Positions 47,965 to 55,176 of a stretch of DNA of 64,000 nucleotides are shown piece after piece. This DNA is from Adhaeribacter soli (lineage in GTDB: Bacteria; Bacteroidota; Bacteroidia; Cytophagales; Hymenobacteraceae): NCBI RefSeq assembly GCF_008727925.1, contig NZ_VTWT01000001.1, forward strand, positions 186,001 to 250,000. The letters run 5' to 3'. Position numbers and translations under genes: made by a program. The notes below the pieces were generated by a model. The model was not told the origin of the DNA. It saw nothing but the letters and a program-made list of their open reading frames with translations, and ran no database searches. Within the stretch, counting starts at the first letter, position 1, and each line of letters opens with the position of its first letter.

Positions 47965-48324
47965 GTGGGAGGAATTCTGGAAATAGATGCCCAGCTTATC
48001 GTTTCCCTGAACGGCGACAGCTTTGTAGTGGTGGCCGAAGGGAATTATATTATCGTTAATTTCAAAGATTTTAAAGCGCTGGAGCGGGTAACGGCCGGCG
48101 GCGGCAAATCCGCTGCTTCCGAAAGCAAGCCTTCCGGCACTAAAAAATCTTCCGGCGGCCCGCTGAAAAAGCTCAACGATGTAAATACGCTCATCCGCCG
48201 GCTGGGACTGGTGGTGGATGTGCGGGTGGGCAATAAGTCCTATGTTGAATTTGGAGCCGGCAATTCTGCCAAAATTAAGGCGGCGGCTATTTTTGGAAAA
48301 ATCGGCTCTTTTTTCAGTAAATAA
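47965..48324 (+). CDS. small hypothetical protein, pair member 2 (GTG start)
   Basis: A 119-residue protein that must start at GTG (47965), since no ATG is available near the N-terminus. A beta-rich segment (EIDAQLIVSLNGDSFVVVAE, YIIVNFKDF) is followed by a Ser/Gly/Lys linker (about 44-68) and an alpha/beta C-terminal part (KLNDVNTLIRRLGLVVDVRV, KSYVEFGAGN). The C-terminal helix-plus-strand layout resembles that of the 67-aa protein just upstream, so the two may be distantly related. Function unknown. Confidence 0.6.
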   Translation: MGGILEIDAQLIVSLNGDSFVVVAEGNYIIVNFKDFKALERVTAGGGKSAASESKPSGTKKSSGGPLKKLNDVNTLIRRLGLVVDVRVGNKSYVEFGAGNSAKIKAAAIFGKIGSFFSK

Positions 48325-48585
48325 GCTACCATTTTTTACCTTCCTTTCCGGGCAGGCCGCTGCCCGGTTCAACCCCGTTTTTACGGTGTTTCCCTAATTA
48401 TTTATATTTTTAAGGCTATTTGCGTAATACCTTTTGCGCACCCTCCGTATCTTATTATGGCGGCTTATGGCGGCGCTTGAGTGCAATTTTTGAATTAACC
48501 GGAAATTGTCGGGTAGTCGTAAGGTTACTGATTATGGGAAATTTTTAGAAAGCTGTTTTTTTTTATCAGGGGAGGGGGATCGTGT

Positions 48586-49218
48586 ATGAAGTCGGACAAC
48601 AAAAATAAAATCGGGGCAGAGCACGCTTCGGCATTTTCGAAGATCGAAAAGATTCATCCGCTTAAAATGTTGCTTTACCTGGCCCAGATCGGGATTGCAA
48701 TATTGTTCCTGATGCTGGTATTTGGTTTCGTGCGTTCAGAACTCTTTCTTCACCAGAATTCGGTTACCCCATTCCCCCGGTTCTTCAGCGTAAGTTCTAT
48801 TCTTATACTGTTGAGCAGTTATACCATTTCGCGCGTTTCTAAATTTTACCGCCAGGATGAGCTCCGGAAAATGAATGAGTACCTGAGCTTTACTTTAATG
48901 CTGGCCCTGATGTTTGTGCTTTCGCAACTGGCCGGCTGGTACGAACTGGCCAAAAGCGGTATTTACTTTAAAGGCCAGCCCTTCGGTTCATACATTTATC
49001 TTATTTCTGCTCTTCATATTCTGCACCTGGGCGCCGGCATTATGTATCTGGTGTACGTTTATTTAAGAACCATGTATGCCGCTGCCGATCCGGTCCGGAC
49101 GCTGGTTTATATCCGGGATCCCTACCGGCTTTTGCAGTTAAGCATGCTGAGCACCTACTGGCATTTTCTGGATGGTTTGTGGCTGGCGCTGTACTTTATC
49201 TTCCTTTTTTTATTTTAA
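48586..49218 (+). CDS. cytochrome c oxidase subunit III-like membrane protein
   Basis: A 210-residue inner-membrane protein with five hydrophobic helices and the heme-copper oxidase subunit III layout: RKMNEYLSFTLMLALMFVLS, AGWYELAKSGIYFKGQPFGS, ISALHILHLGAGIMYLVYVY and the final STYWHFLDGLWLALYFIFLF. Subunit III stabilises the oxidase catalytic core. No subunit I, II or IV gene lies in the window, so this is an orphan copy. A purine-rich GGGGAGGGGGAT precedes the ATG. Confidence 0.87.
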   Translation: MKSDNKNKIGAEHASAFSKIEKIHPLKMLLYLAQIGIAILFLMLVFGFVRSELFLHQNSVTPFPRFFSVSSILILLSSYTISRVSKFYRQDELRKMNEYLSFTLMLALMFVLSQLAGWYELAKSGIYFKGQPFGSYIYLISALHILHLGAGIMYLVYVYLRTMYAAADPVRTLVYIRDPYRLLQLSMLSTYWHFLDGLWLALYFIFLFLF

Positions 49219-49324
49219 CCATTCGCTAAATTCCTGGCAATACTGCTGAAAAAACAAACTGCAAAATCCGTATGTTTGTGGTTAGGCATCAGGGTTCCCG
49301 GTGCACTTATATTCGCGTTTTTAC

Positions 49325-51301
49325 ATGAAGAAAAAAATTAAAGCAGGCCTGGCAATGCTTGCCTGCCTGGTAGCACAGCAGGCAATGGCCCAGTCGGGCG
49401 CTAAATGTGCCGAAAGCCGGCTTCGCCCAACGGCTCGGGTTGCCCAGACAACCGTAAGCCAGCAACGGCTCCTGAACAAATACGACGTCAACTTCTATAA
49501 GCTCGATGTAGCCCTGGAGAAAACGTCTACTTACATTGCCGGCAATAACCTGATCCAGGCAAAAAGCCGGGTGGCCGCCCTCGATACGTTCGCTTTTGAA
49601 CTCCACCAGGACCTGAACATCGATTCGGTGTACATAAACGGCCAGAAGCGCACTTTCACCCGCCAGGCCGGCATGACCTACGTGCGGCTTACGACCCCGA
49701 TTGCTGCCGGCAACGCGGTAAATGCATGGGTATTTTACAAGGGCACGCCGCCGTCCGGCGCCTCAGCAGCAATTGGCAACGGCATGTCCAACGGCACGTC
49801 GCCTTCCTGGGGAAACCAGGTTACCTGGAGTCTGAGCGAACCGTTTGCCGCTTACGAGTGGTTCCCGGTAAAACAGATCCTCACCGATAAAGCCGATTCT
49901 TCGGAAGTCTGGGTAACCACCAGCGCCGTTAATAAAGTTGGTTCCAACGGCCTCCTGAAAAACACTACTACGTTGCCAAACGGAAAGAAACGCTACGAAT
50001 GGAAATCGAGGTACCCGATTGCCTATTATTTGATTTCGGTGGCGGTAGCCGAATACGTGGATTATACCATTTATGCGAACCCGCCAGGAGCCCCAAATCC
50101 GATTCCGATCCAGAACTACATTTATAATAACCCGGGTACTTTGCCGGCCTTTCAGGCGGAAATCGATAATACCGCGCCGCTACTGGTGAAGTTTTCGGAG
50201 CTTTTCGGCCTGTATCCGTTCTACAAAGAAAAATACGGGCATTGCATGGCACCGCTTTCCGGCGGTATGGAACACCAGACCATGACCACCCAGGGCTTTT
50301 TTGAATTTACTTTAACGGCTCACGAACTGGCGCACCAGTGGTTCGGGGACAACGTGACCTGTGCCTCCTGGCGCGATATCTGGCTGAACGAAGGGTTTGC
50401 CAGTTACGCGGAATACCTGGCGCTGCAGAACCTACGGCCTGGTCAGCAGGTAGCCTGGATGAACAGTACGCATAATTCGGTAATGGCGGCTCCGGGCGGA
50501 AGTTTGTACGTACCAGCTGCTGATTCCATGAACGTAAACCGGATCTTCGACTCTCGCCTAACCTACGACAAAGGCGCTGCGGTGGTGCACATGCTTCGGT
50601 TCGAAATGAATAACGATGCCTTGTTCTTTGCTACGTTAAAGACGTACCAGCAGGCCTTAAAAGACAGCACGGCAAAAACGCCTCAATTCAAAGCCATTGC
50701 CGAATCGGTTTCCGGCAAAAACCTGACGCCTTTCTTTAACCAGTGGGTTTACGGCGAAGGGTATCCTACTTTCAGTCTGATCTGGAACCAGGTAGGTAAT
50801 AATCTGGTGTTTCAGACCACCGAAACGGTTTCCCGCTCTACAGCAACCAGCTTTTTCGAAACAGATGTAGAGTATAAAGTTACCACTTCGGTAGGCGATA
50901 CCATTATCCGGGTGCGCCAGCAGCAGCCGAAGCAGTTTTACCAGATTCCCATACGGGGCACGATAAGCGGCATGCAGGTAGATCCGAATAACTGGATCCT
51001 GAACCGTACCGGTACGATCGCTAAAAATACGAGCTTGGTTTCCGGCATCAGCGCTCCATTGGCTGCAGGCCAGAAACTGAACCTTTTCCCGAACCCTACC
51101 ACCGACTGGCTGCAGGTATCTGACTTAACGTTCAAAGCGGAATCAATCCGGATCTTTGATATGGCCGGAAAACAGCTCCGTTCGGAAAAACCGCTTTCCC
51201 CTCAGCATAGGATCGATGTGAAAGGTCTTCCGCAAGGCATGTATCTGCTGCAATTCAGCAACAAAGAGAAAACTGTATCGGCGCCCTTCCAGAAACTCTA
51301 A
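49325..51301 (+). CDS. M1 family aminopeptidase with T9SS sorting domain
   Basis: A 658-residue secreted peptidase from the ATG at 49325 (signal peptide AGLAMLACLVAQQAMAQ); an upstream GTG would add eight residues. The M1 N-terminal beta domain precedes the catalytic domain with GGMEHQTM in place of GAMEN and the zinc motif H333-E-L-A-H337 with Glu356 (WLNEGFASYAEYL), an 18-residue spacing as expected. A T9SS C-terminal sorting domain ends the chain (LNLFPNPTTDWLQV, IFDMAGKQLRS, GMYLLQFSN). It should act on peptides outside the cell. All catalytic residues are present. Confidence 0.93.
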   Translation: MKKKIKAGLAMLACLVAQQAMAQSGAKCAESRLRPTARVAQTTVSQQRLLNKYDVNFYKLDVALEKTSTYIAGNNLIQAKSRVAALDTFAFELHQDLNIDSVYINGQKRTFTRQAGMTYVRLTTPIAAGNAVNAWVFYKGTPPSGASAAIGNGMSNGTSPSWGNQVTWSLSEPFAAYEWFPVKQILTDKADSSEVWVTTSAVNKVGSNGLLKNTTTLPNGKKRYEWKSRYPIAYYLISVAVAEYVDYTIYANPPGAPNPIPIQNYIYNNPGTLPAFQAEIDNTAPLLVKFSELFGLYPFYKEKYGHCMAPLSGGMEHQTMTTQGFFEFTLTAHELAHQWFGDNVTCASWRDIWLNEGFASYAEYLALQNLRPGQQVAWMNSTHNSVMAAPGGSLYVPAADSMNVNRIFDSRLTYDKGAAVVHMLRFEMNNDALFFATLKTYQQALKDSTAKTPQFKAIAESVSGKNLTPFFNQWVYGEGYPTFSLIWNQVGNNLVFQTTETVSRSTATSFFETDVEYKVTTSVGDTIIRVRQQQPKQFYQIPIRGTISGMQVDPNNWILNRTGTIAKNTSLVSGISAPLAAGQKLNLFPNPTTDWLQVSDLTFKAESIRIFDMAGKQLRSEKPLSPQHRIDVKGLPQGMYLLQFSNKEKTVSAPFQKL

Positions 51302-51327
51302 GCAGGCGTTTTTAAACAATTCCTCCG

Positions 51328-51375
51328 GTGGCAGGTTTAACTATTCAAGGTGGTTGAACCCGCCACTGGTTTTTA
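51328..51375 (+). terminator. terminator of the M1 peptidase gene
   Basis: Imperfect stem GTGGCAGGTTTAAC / GTTGAACCCGCCAC with an 11-nt loop, followed by GGTTTTTA, 30 bp past the stop. Confidence 0.65.
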
Positions 51376-51555
51376 TGGGGTTTGCTGCAACCGCCTGATT
51401 TTCAGGGTGGCAGCGAGGAGAAAAGCATAAGATTTTAACCGGTTTGCCCCGGATGATATTTTTACTAATTTTACCCTCCGCATAACTCCTTTCAACCCAG
51501 GCTTTCCGGGATTTATGTTGATTTTAAATGCCTGAAAGTGAATTAATTAGTGTGT

Positions 51556-52017
51556 ATGGCTGTAAAAAAAACGGAATTGAAGCGACAACTACTACAGGAA
51601 TGCCTCCGGATCCAGAACGAGCAGATACAGGCTGCCAAAACCGCCATGGAAGAGGCCCAGGAAAGTGCCAACGAACACCACGGCGCCATCGAAGATAAGT
51701 TCGAGTCTTTCCGGGAGGCCTGCCAGATCCAGCGCGATATGTACGCCCGGCAGCTCGACGAAGCGATGAGCACGCTGCAGATCCTGAAACGGATAAATTC
51801 CATGAAAGAGAATTCGGAAATTATGCTGGGCAGCGTGGTGGAAACCGATGTTCAGGATTTCTTTATTTCCATCAGCCTCGGCGCCATTAAGGTGAACGAT
51901 AAAACTTATTTTGCCATTTCGGCGATGTCGCCGTTGTTCAAAGCCATGGCCGGTAAAAGCATCGGCGATACCTTTGGCCTTCGCGATAAGCAATACAAGA
52001 TCAAGAATATTTACTAA
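51556..52017 (+). CDS. GreA/GreB-like transcription factor homologue with N-terminal coiled coil
   Basis: A 153-residue cytoplasmic protein; I choose the ATG at 51556 over the GTG at 51550. The first 85 residues form long charged helices with heptad spacing (LKRQLLQECLRIQNEQIQAA, EDKFESFREACQIQRDMYAR), as in the Gre coiled coil. The C-terminal 65 residues (LGSVVETDVQDFFISISLGA, MAGKSIGDTFGLRDKQYKIK) resemble the Gre FKBP-like domain that binds RNA polymerase. Relatives in this phylum are often misnamed 3-oxoacyl-ACP synthase. Whether the coiled-coil tip has acidic residues for RNA cleavage is unclear, so it may be a regulator rather than a true Gre factor. Confidence 0.7.
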   Translation: MAVKKTELKRQLLQECLRIQNEQIQAAKTAMEEAQESANEHHGAIEDKFESFREACQIQRDMYARQLDEAMSTLQILKRINSMKENSEIMLGSVVETDVQDFFISISLGAIKVNDKTYFAISAMSPLFKAMAGKSIGDTFGLRDKQYKIKNIY

Positions 52018-52034
52018 GCTGGTTACAGCCCAAT

Positions 52035-52069
52035 AAAAAAAAGGTTAGCTTCTACAGCTAACCTTTTTT
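52035..52069. terminator. bidirectional terminator between convergent genes
   Basis: Perfect arms AAAAAAAAGGTTAGCT / AGCTAACCTTTTTT with a 5-nt loop TCTAC, between the Gre-like gene and the DUF2147 gene. T runs on both strands. Confidence 0.9.
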
Positions 52070-52116
52070 CGTTTTAAAACATCCTGTTTTATTTCCAGCG
52101 ATTTATTTTATGCGTT

Positions 52117-52548
52117 TTATTTTACCCGGGTCCATTTCTGGGACCGGCCGATCAGGGAAACGCCGATGTAGCCTTTTACTTCCATCTGATCTTTACTCAG
52201 CATTTTCATGTAGCAGGAATAGGTCTTGCCGCTCAGCGGATCGTAGATCGTACCATCGTCCCATTTATTGCCGGAGTCATATTCAAAATTCTGGATGAAG
52301 ACCAAACCATGGATCGGGCGGCTCTGCAGTTTTTTGTCGGGATTGTTGATGTCGGTTTTCGGTTTTCCGTCGCGGTGTGGTTCTTTGAGCCACACTATTT
52401 TGCCGCAGAGCTTGTCTCCGCACTGAAATATTTCAAAGCGGGCATCTTTCGGCTCGTTCGTCCAGACTCCGAGCGGGGAGTATTGCTGCGCCATTGCCAG
52501 GCCCTGAAAGGCTAAGAAAAGCACAAGGGCGAAAAGGTACTTCTTCAT
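52117..52548 (-). CDS. DUF2147 domain-containing secreted protein
   Basis: A 143-residue protein with a signal peptide (FALVLFLAFQGLAMAQ) and one DUF2147 domain: PLGVWTNEPKDARFEIFQCG, CGKIVWLKEPHRDGKPKTDI, GLVFIQNFEYDSGNKWDDGT, IYDPLSGKTYSCYMKML and VKGYIGVSLIGRSQKWTRV, a small lipocalin-like barrel in known members. The last motifs are strongly typical of the family. Periplasmic; ligand and role unknown. Confidence 0.92.
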   Translation of the reverse strand: MKKYLFALVLFLAFQGLAMAQQYSPLGVWTNEPKDARFEIFQCGDKLCGKIVWLKEPHRDGKPKTDINNPDKKLQSRPIHGLVFIQNFEYDSGNKWDDGTIYDPLSGKTYSCYMKMLSKDQMEVKGYIGVSLIGRSQKWTRVK

Positions 52549-52648
52549 AAGCTGATAATTTTGATAAAGCGATAATGATAACGAAATATAAGCATTTTCT
52601 GTGCCTTTTTCACCAAAAAAGCGTAGGCTTTTGAAAAGTTAAATTAGA

Positions 52649-52805
52649 GCATGTTTAAATTTCATTTTTGCAAGCGAAAGTTTTCAGTACCGAGTTCTGA
52701 GGAAGGCTTTTTAGAGCAGCATAGCAGGGCTACGGTGCGAGAAAAAGACGAACGCAGGTTCCGGTAATGGAAATTTGCAGCGCAAAGGATGAATTTTAAA
52801 CATGC
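52649..52805. repeat. 157-bp element with about 24-bp imperfect inverted ends
   Basis: Ends GCATGTTTAAATTTCATTTT (52649-52668, arm continues to 52671) and the near-complement at 52782-52805 (GATGAATTTTAAACATGC). No ORF inside. It occupies the gap between the DUF2147 start and the 128-aa membrane protein. Confidence 0.65.
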
Positions 52806-52850
52806 GCTTACCCCGTTTTTAACTTCTTTACCGGAGCTTCCCTTTTTAGC

Positions 52851-53237
52851 ATGAAAGTATACCGTTTTTTACTCCGCCTGCATGGCATTTTTTATTTTCT
52901 GACCGGGATCTGGCCGGTGGTGCACATTCACAGCTTTATGGCAGTTACCGGTCCGAAAAATGATATCTGGCTCGTAAAAACCGTAGGGCTTACCATTGTG
53001 GCCTGCAGCCTGGGTATGATCGGGGCTTCTTTCCGGAAATACGTGCAGCCCGACGTAATTCTGATTGTGCTGGGCTTTGCCGCTTTCCTGACCCTGATAG
53101 ACATTTACTATACGATGACAGACGTAATTGCCCCGGTTTACCTGGCCGATGCCGCAGTGGAAATGCTTTTTATTCTGGCCTGGCTCTGGTGGTGGAAATT
53201 TCAGAAACCAAAGCAGGAAACGGTACTGAATTCCTGA
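52851..53237 (+). CDS. four-helix hypothetical membrane protein
   Basis: A 128-residue protein with four predicted transmembrane helices (about 8-27, 42-60, 68-88, 98-115) and a short basic tail ending KPKQETVLNS. Motifs include LRLHGIFYFLTGIWPVVHIH and a membrane-end WLWWWKF. Not a family I can name with confidence. It looks like a real gene by codon use and is the last gene before the candidate structured RNA. Confidence 0.7.
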   Translation: MKVYRFLLRLHGIFYFLTGIWPVVHIHSFMAVTGPKNDIWLVKTVGLTIVACSLGMIGASFRKYVQPDVILIVLGFAAFLTLIDIYYTMTDVIAPVYLADAAVEMLFILAWLWWWKFQKPKQETVLNS

Positions 53238-53265
53238 AAAAATAAATAAAAATGTTGCCCATACT

Positions 53266-53295
53266 TTTGAACTAAGTTGTTTCGTTTTACCTTTA
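53266..53295 (+). promoter_or_regulatory. promoter of the candidate structured RNA
   Basis: TTTG (53266-53269), 18 bp, TACCTTTA (53288-53295). It matches the Bacteroidota TTTG/TAnnTTTG promoter in spacing and in all but the last base. Transcription would begin near 53302. Confidence 0.6.
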
Positions 53296-53380
53296 TGAAA
53301 AAGTAGCGAGTGCTGCGGCCGGTCCGGAAAAATGCTTTGAATAGCAACAATACGCGGACAGGTTATGTCGGACTTAAAGA

Positions 53381-53464
53381 AAGGAGGTAAAAATGTCTAA
53401 TCCCCAACGAATCTTATCAGGCCTGAGTAATGGTGTTCACTTTAATATAGGTGAGCTGGTGTAA
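53381..53464 (+). CDS. 23-codon ORF with consensus Shine-Dalgarno inside the candidate RNA
   Basis: AAGGAGGT at 53381-53388 lies 4 nt before the ATG at 53393. The ORF encodes MSNPQRILSGLSNGVHFNI followed by GELV and stops at 53462-53464. Strong Shine-Dalgarno sequences are rare in Bacteroidota mRNAs, so its presence here is notable. The coding region overlaps the left arm of the 14-bp stem and its stop lies in the left arm of the next hairpin, so translation would open both. It may be a leader peptide rather than a functional protein. Confidence 0.4.
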   Translation, partial: KEVKMSNPQRILSGLSNGVHFNIGELV

Positions 53465-53572
53465 CCACCACTATAAGTTTGCGGTTACACTGCAACGTTG
53501 CTTTAAGATTACTTCTAGCCCGTACCCTGACTTTCTTTAGTCTACGGCCTGATAAGATTTTAAAGGATTCCG

Positions 53573-53612
53573 GCCCGGAAAATTCTTCGTGAATTTTCCG
53601 GGCTTTTTCTTT
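53573..53612 (+). terminator. terminator of the candidate RNA
   Basis: Perfect 12-bp stem CCCGGAAAATTC / GAATTTTCCGGG with loop TTCGT, followed by CTTTTTCTTTTT. Confidence 0.9.
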
Positions 53613-53842
53613 TTAAAAGCTTTACTGGCGGATAAAAAAGGATAAAACTTAAAACGTAAAAATTATAACTCCAGGAAGAACTTTTGAAGATTTTGGGAAC
53701 ACTTCAATAATATATATGATTTAATAAATATTCGCTTTTCCGGGCTCTTGTCTGGTGTTAAACGGGTGCTTACATTTGGTTTAACTGGTTTACCGACGAT
53801 CCTTTTTCTAAAGTTTATTAGCAATTTCAGCCCGAAAAGCAT

Positions 53843-54787
53843 ATGAAGAAAAAACTACTCCTCTCCGTTCTATCAGTTTCCCTGGCCGGTTTCCTGCTTC
53901 CTTTTACCGGCAACGCCCAGGAATTTACCAAGCGGCAGCGTTATTTTTCGGTGGGTGTTTCTACCATGGCCGCCAATTACTTCGGCGACCTGAGCCCGGC
54001 CACGGCCGTTGCGGGCGCCGACCTGCAGCAAACCCGTACCAACTTCGGCATTTCAGCTTCGCGCAAATTCTTTCCGCGCCTGAGTGGCCGCGTGAGCTTT
54101 TCGTGGAGCCGCCTCCGGGGCGACGACGGCAGTTCGGCCAATGGCTCAGAATTTTATACCAACGGCCGCCTGCAACGCAACCTCAGCTTTCGCAACGATG
54201 TGAAGGAGCTGGCCGTGGTAGGGGAATTCGACCTGTTTCCGAATTACAGTACGTTTTTTAAGCGGGCCCAGCTAAATCCGTATGCATTTTTAGGGGCCGC
54301 CGTTTTTCATCATAACCCGAAAGCCTATTACGAAGGCGACCTGATGGAAAAGGGCTGGTACGCGCTGCAACCTTTGCAAACCGAAGGTGTGAAGTACCAC
54401 AAAATGCAGGTAAGCGTTCCGTTTGGTCTGGGCGTACGCTACCGGCTTAATAACCAGTTCGACCTGGGCTTTGAAGTAGGCTGGCGCACCACCTTTACCG
54501 ATTACCTGGACGACGTTAGCACGAATTACGTAGACAAAAGCGACCTAAACCAAAATGGAGGCAAAGCTGCCTGGGTACTGGCTGACCGTTCCATTGAAGT
54601 GCCGGAACTGAAAGAGCGCGAGATTATGCTTACTGCCCGCAACGGCGAGCAATACCCGGCAGTCGGCGGGGTAGGGGCAGCCGGTACGCCGCGCGGCAAC
54701 GATACCTACAACGACTGGTATGTGCTTTCCGGTTTCACCTTAACGTACTACCTCAATCCAACCAAAACCACTTCCAAATTCCGGTAA
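53843..54787 (+). CDS. DUF6089-type outer-membrane beta-barrel protein
   Basis: A 314-residue protein with a signal peptide (LLLSVLSVSLAGFLLPFTGNA). The N-terminal part has the DUF6089 signature YFSVGVSTMAANYFGDLSP, followed by alternating amphipathic strands (LSGRVSFSWSRLRG, LNPYAFLGAAVFHHNPKAYY, VSVPFGLGVRYRLNNQFDLG) consistent with an eight-strand barrel. A long loop (KSDLNQNGGKAAWVLADRSI) and a late strand WYVLSGFTLTYYLNP follow. The basic end TSKFR follows the last strand. Proteins of this group are outer-membrane and of unknown function. The 230-bp gap after the upstream terminator gives it its own promoter space. Confidence 0.85.
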   Translation: MKKKLLLSVLSVSLAGFLLPFTGNAQEFTKRQRYFSVGVSTMAANYFGDLSPATAVAGADLQQTRTNFGISASRKFFPRLSGRVSFSWSRLRGDDGSSANGSEFYTNGRLQRNLSFRNDVKELAVVGEFDLFPNYSTFFKRAQLNPYAFLGAAVFHHNPKAYYEGDLMEKGWYALQPLQTEGVKYHKMQVSVPFGLGVRYRLNNQFDLGFEVGWRTTFTDYLDDVSTNYVDKSDLNQNGGKAAWVLADRSIEVPELKEREIMLTARNGEQYPAVGGVGAAGTPRGNDTYNDWYVLSGFTLTYYLNPTKTTSKFR

Positions 54788-54846
54788 GATTTACCTTTAA
54801 TAAAATAAGAAAATGCTATGGTAAAGGGCTTAAAAAGTCCGGTACT

Positions 54847-54871
54847 CACCTCGTAGCGCAGGCTTTTAAAC
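54847..54871 (-). repeat. degraded single arm of the 60-bp palindrome
   Basis: CTCACCTCGTAGCGCAGGCT followed by TTTAAAC closely matches one half of the perfect palindrome at 55029-55088. With that palindrome it brackets hairpin array A. Confidence 0.6.
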
Positions 54872-54908
54872 ATTGCCGTCAATTCAAGAGATATAAATTA
54901 AAATGCTG

Positions 54909-55021
54909 TTTCGAACATCTTTGTCCGAAACTAAACCTAGTGCGGACATCCTTGTCCGCGTGTGTGGTTACGGGGACAAGGATGTCCCCGGCAGGTTACT
55001 TCCGGACATAGATGTCCGGAA
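54909..55021. repeat. hairpin array A: four hairpins with GGACA-TGTCC stems
   Basis: Four hairpins in 113 bp: 54909-54930, 54942-54959 (GCGGACATCCTTGTCCGC), 54972-54989 (GGGGACAAGGATGTCCCC) and 55000-55021. Each has the core GACA-NNNN-TGTC with 4-nt loops TCTT, TCCT, AGGA and TAGA. The outer contexts of hairpins 1 and 4 (TTTCG...CGAAA; TTCCGGA...TCCGGAA then GAGCAA) match array B at 59023-59148. It lies between two convergent genes. Confidence 0.85.
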
Positions 55022-55028
55022 GAGCAAG

Positions 55029-55088
55029 AAATCAAACACTCCTCGTAGCGTAGGGTTTAAACCCTACGCTACGAGGAGTGTTTGATTT
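55029..55088. repeat. perfect 60-bp palindrome
   Basis: An uninterrupted palindrome with no spacer, centred between 55058 and 55059. The arm reads AAATCAAACACTCCTCGTAG and then CGTAGGGTTT. It directly follows hairpin array A. Such perfect spacer-free palindromes are normally unstable in replicating DNA. Confidence 0.95.
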
Positions 55089-55100
55089 ATGAGATTATTT

Positions 55101-55175
55101 AATTATCCTGCCAATCCTTTTAATCCTTAAAATCACAGTTCAGACAATTTCATTGCCGTCTGCTTTAGCTGATGG
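55101..55175 (+). repeat. AATCCT...GTTCAGAC copy plus a CCGTC-GATGG REP hairpin
   Basis: 55101-55147 matches the dispersed AATCCT family. 55156-55175 is CCGTCTGCTTTAGCTGATGG, a one-base variant of the REP hairpin at 41431. The latter ends 1 bp before the stop codon of the NlpC/P60 gene (55177-55179). Confidence 0.75.
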
Positions 55176-55176
55176 T

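Larger units (their letters stand above)
53302..53612 (+). ncRNA. candidate structured RNA or leader with embedded short ORF
   Basis: A likely transcript of about 310 nt from the promoter at 53266-53295 to the terminator at 53573-53612. A 14-bp exact closing stem joins AATCTTATCAGGCC (53410-53423) to GGCCTGATAAGATT (53546-53559). Inside it lie a 6-bp hairpin (GTTCAC/GTGAGC, 53435-53456) and an 8-bp hairpin (GTGTAACC/GGTTACAC, 53459-53490). The layout recalls a multi-branch RNA. It also recalls a retron msr/msd flanked by inverted a1/a2 repeats, but no reverse transcriptase gene is nearby. I do not recognise a known RNA family. Confidence 0.5.

Noticed and set aside
53302-53612. Retron
   Set aside because: The flanking inverted arms and internal hairpins resemble a retron msr/msd, but no reverse transcriptase gene is adjacent in the window.
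54903-55085. 60-codon plus-strand ORF
   Set aside because: It is composed of the hairpin array A and the 60-bp palindrome; the protein is repeat-derived.
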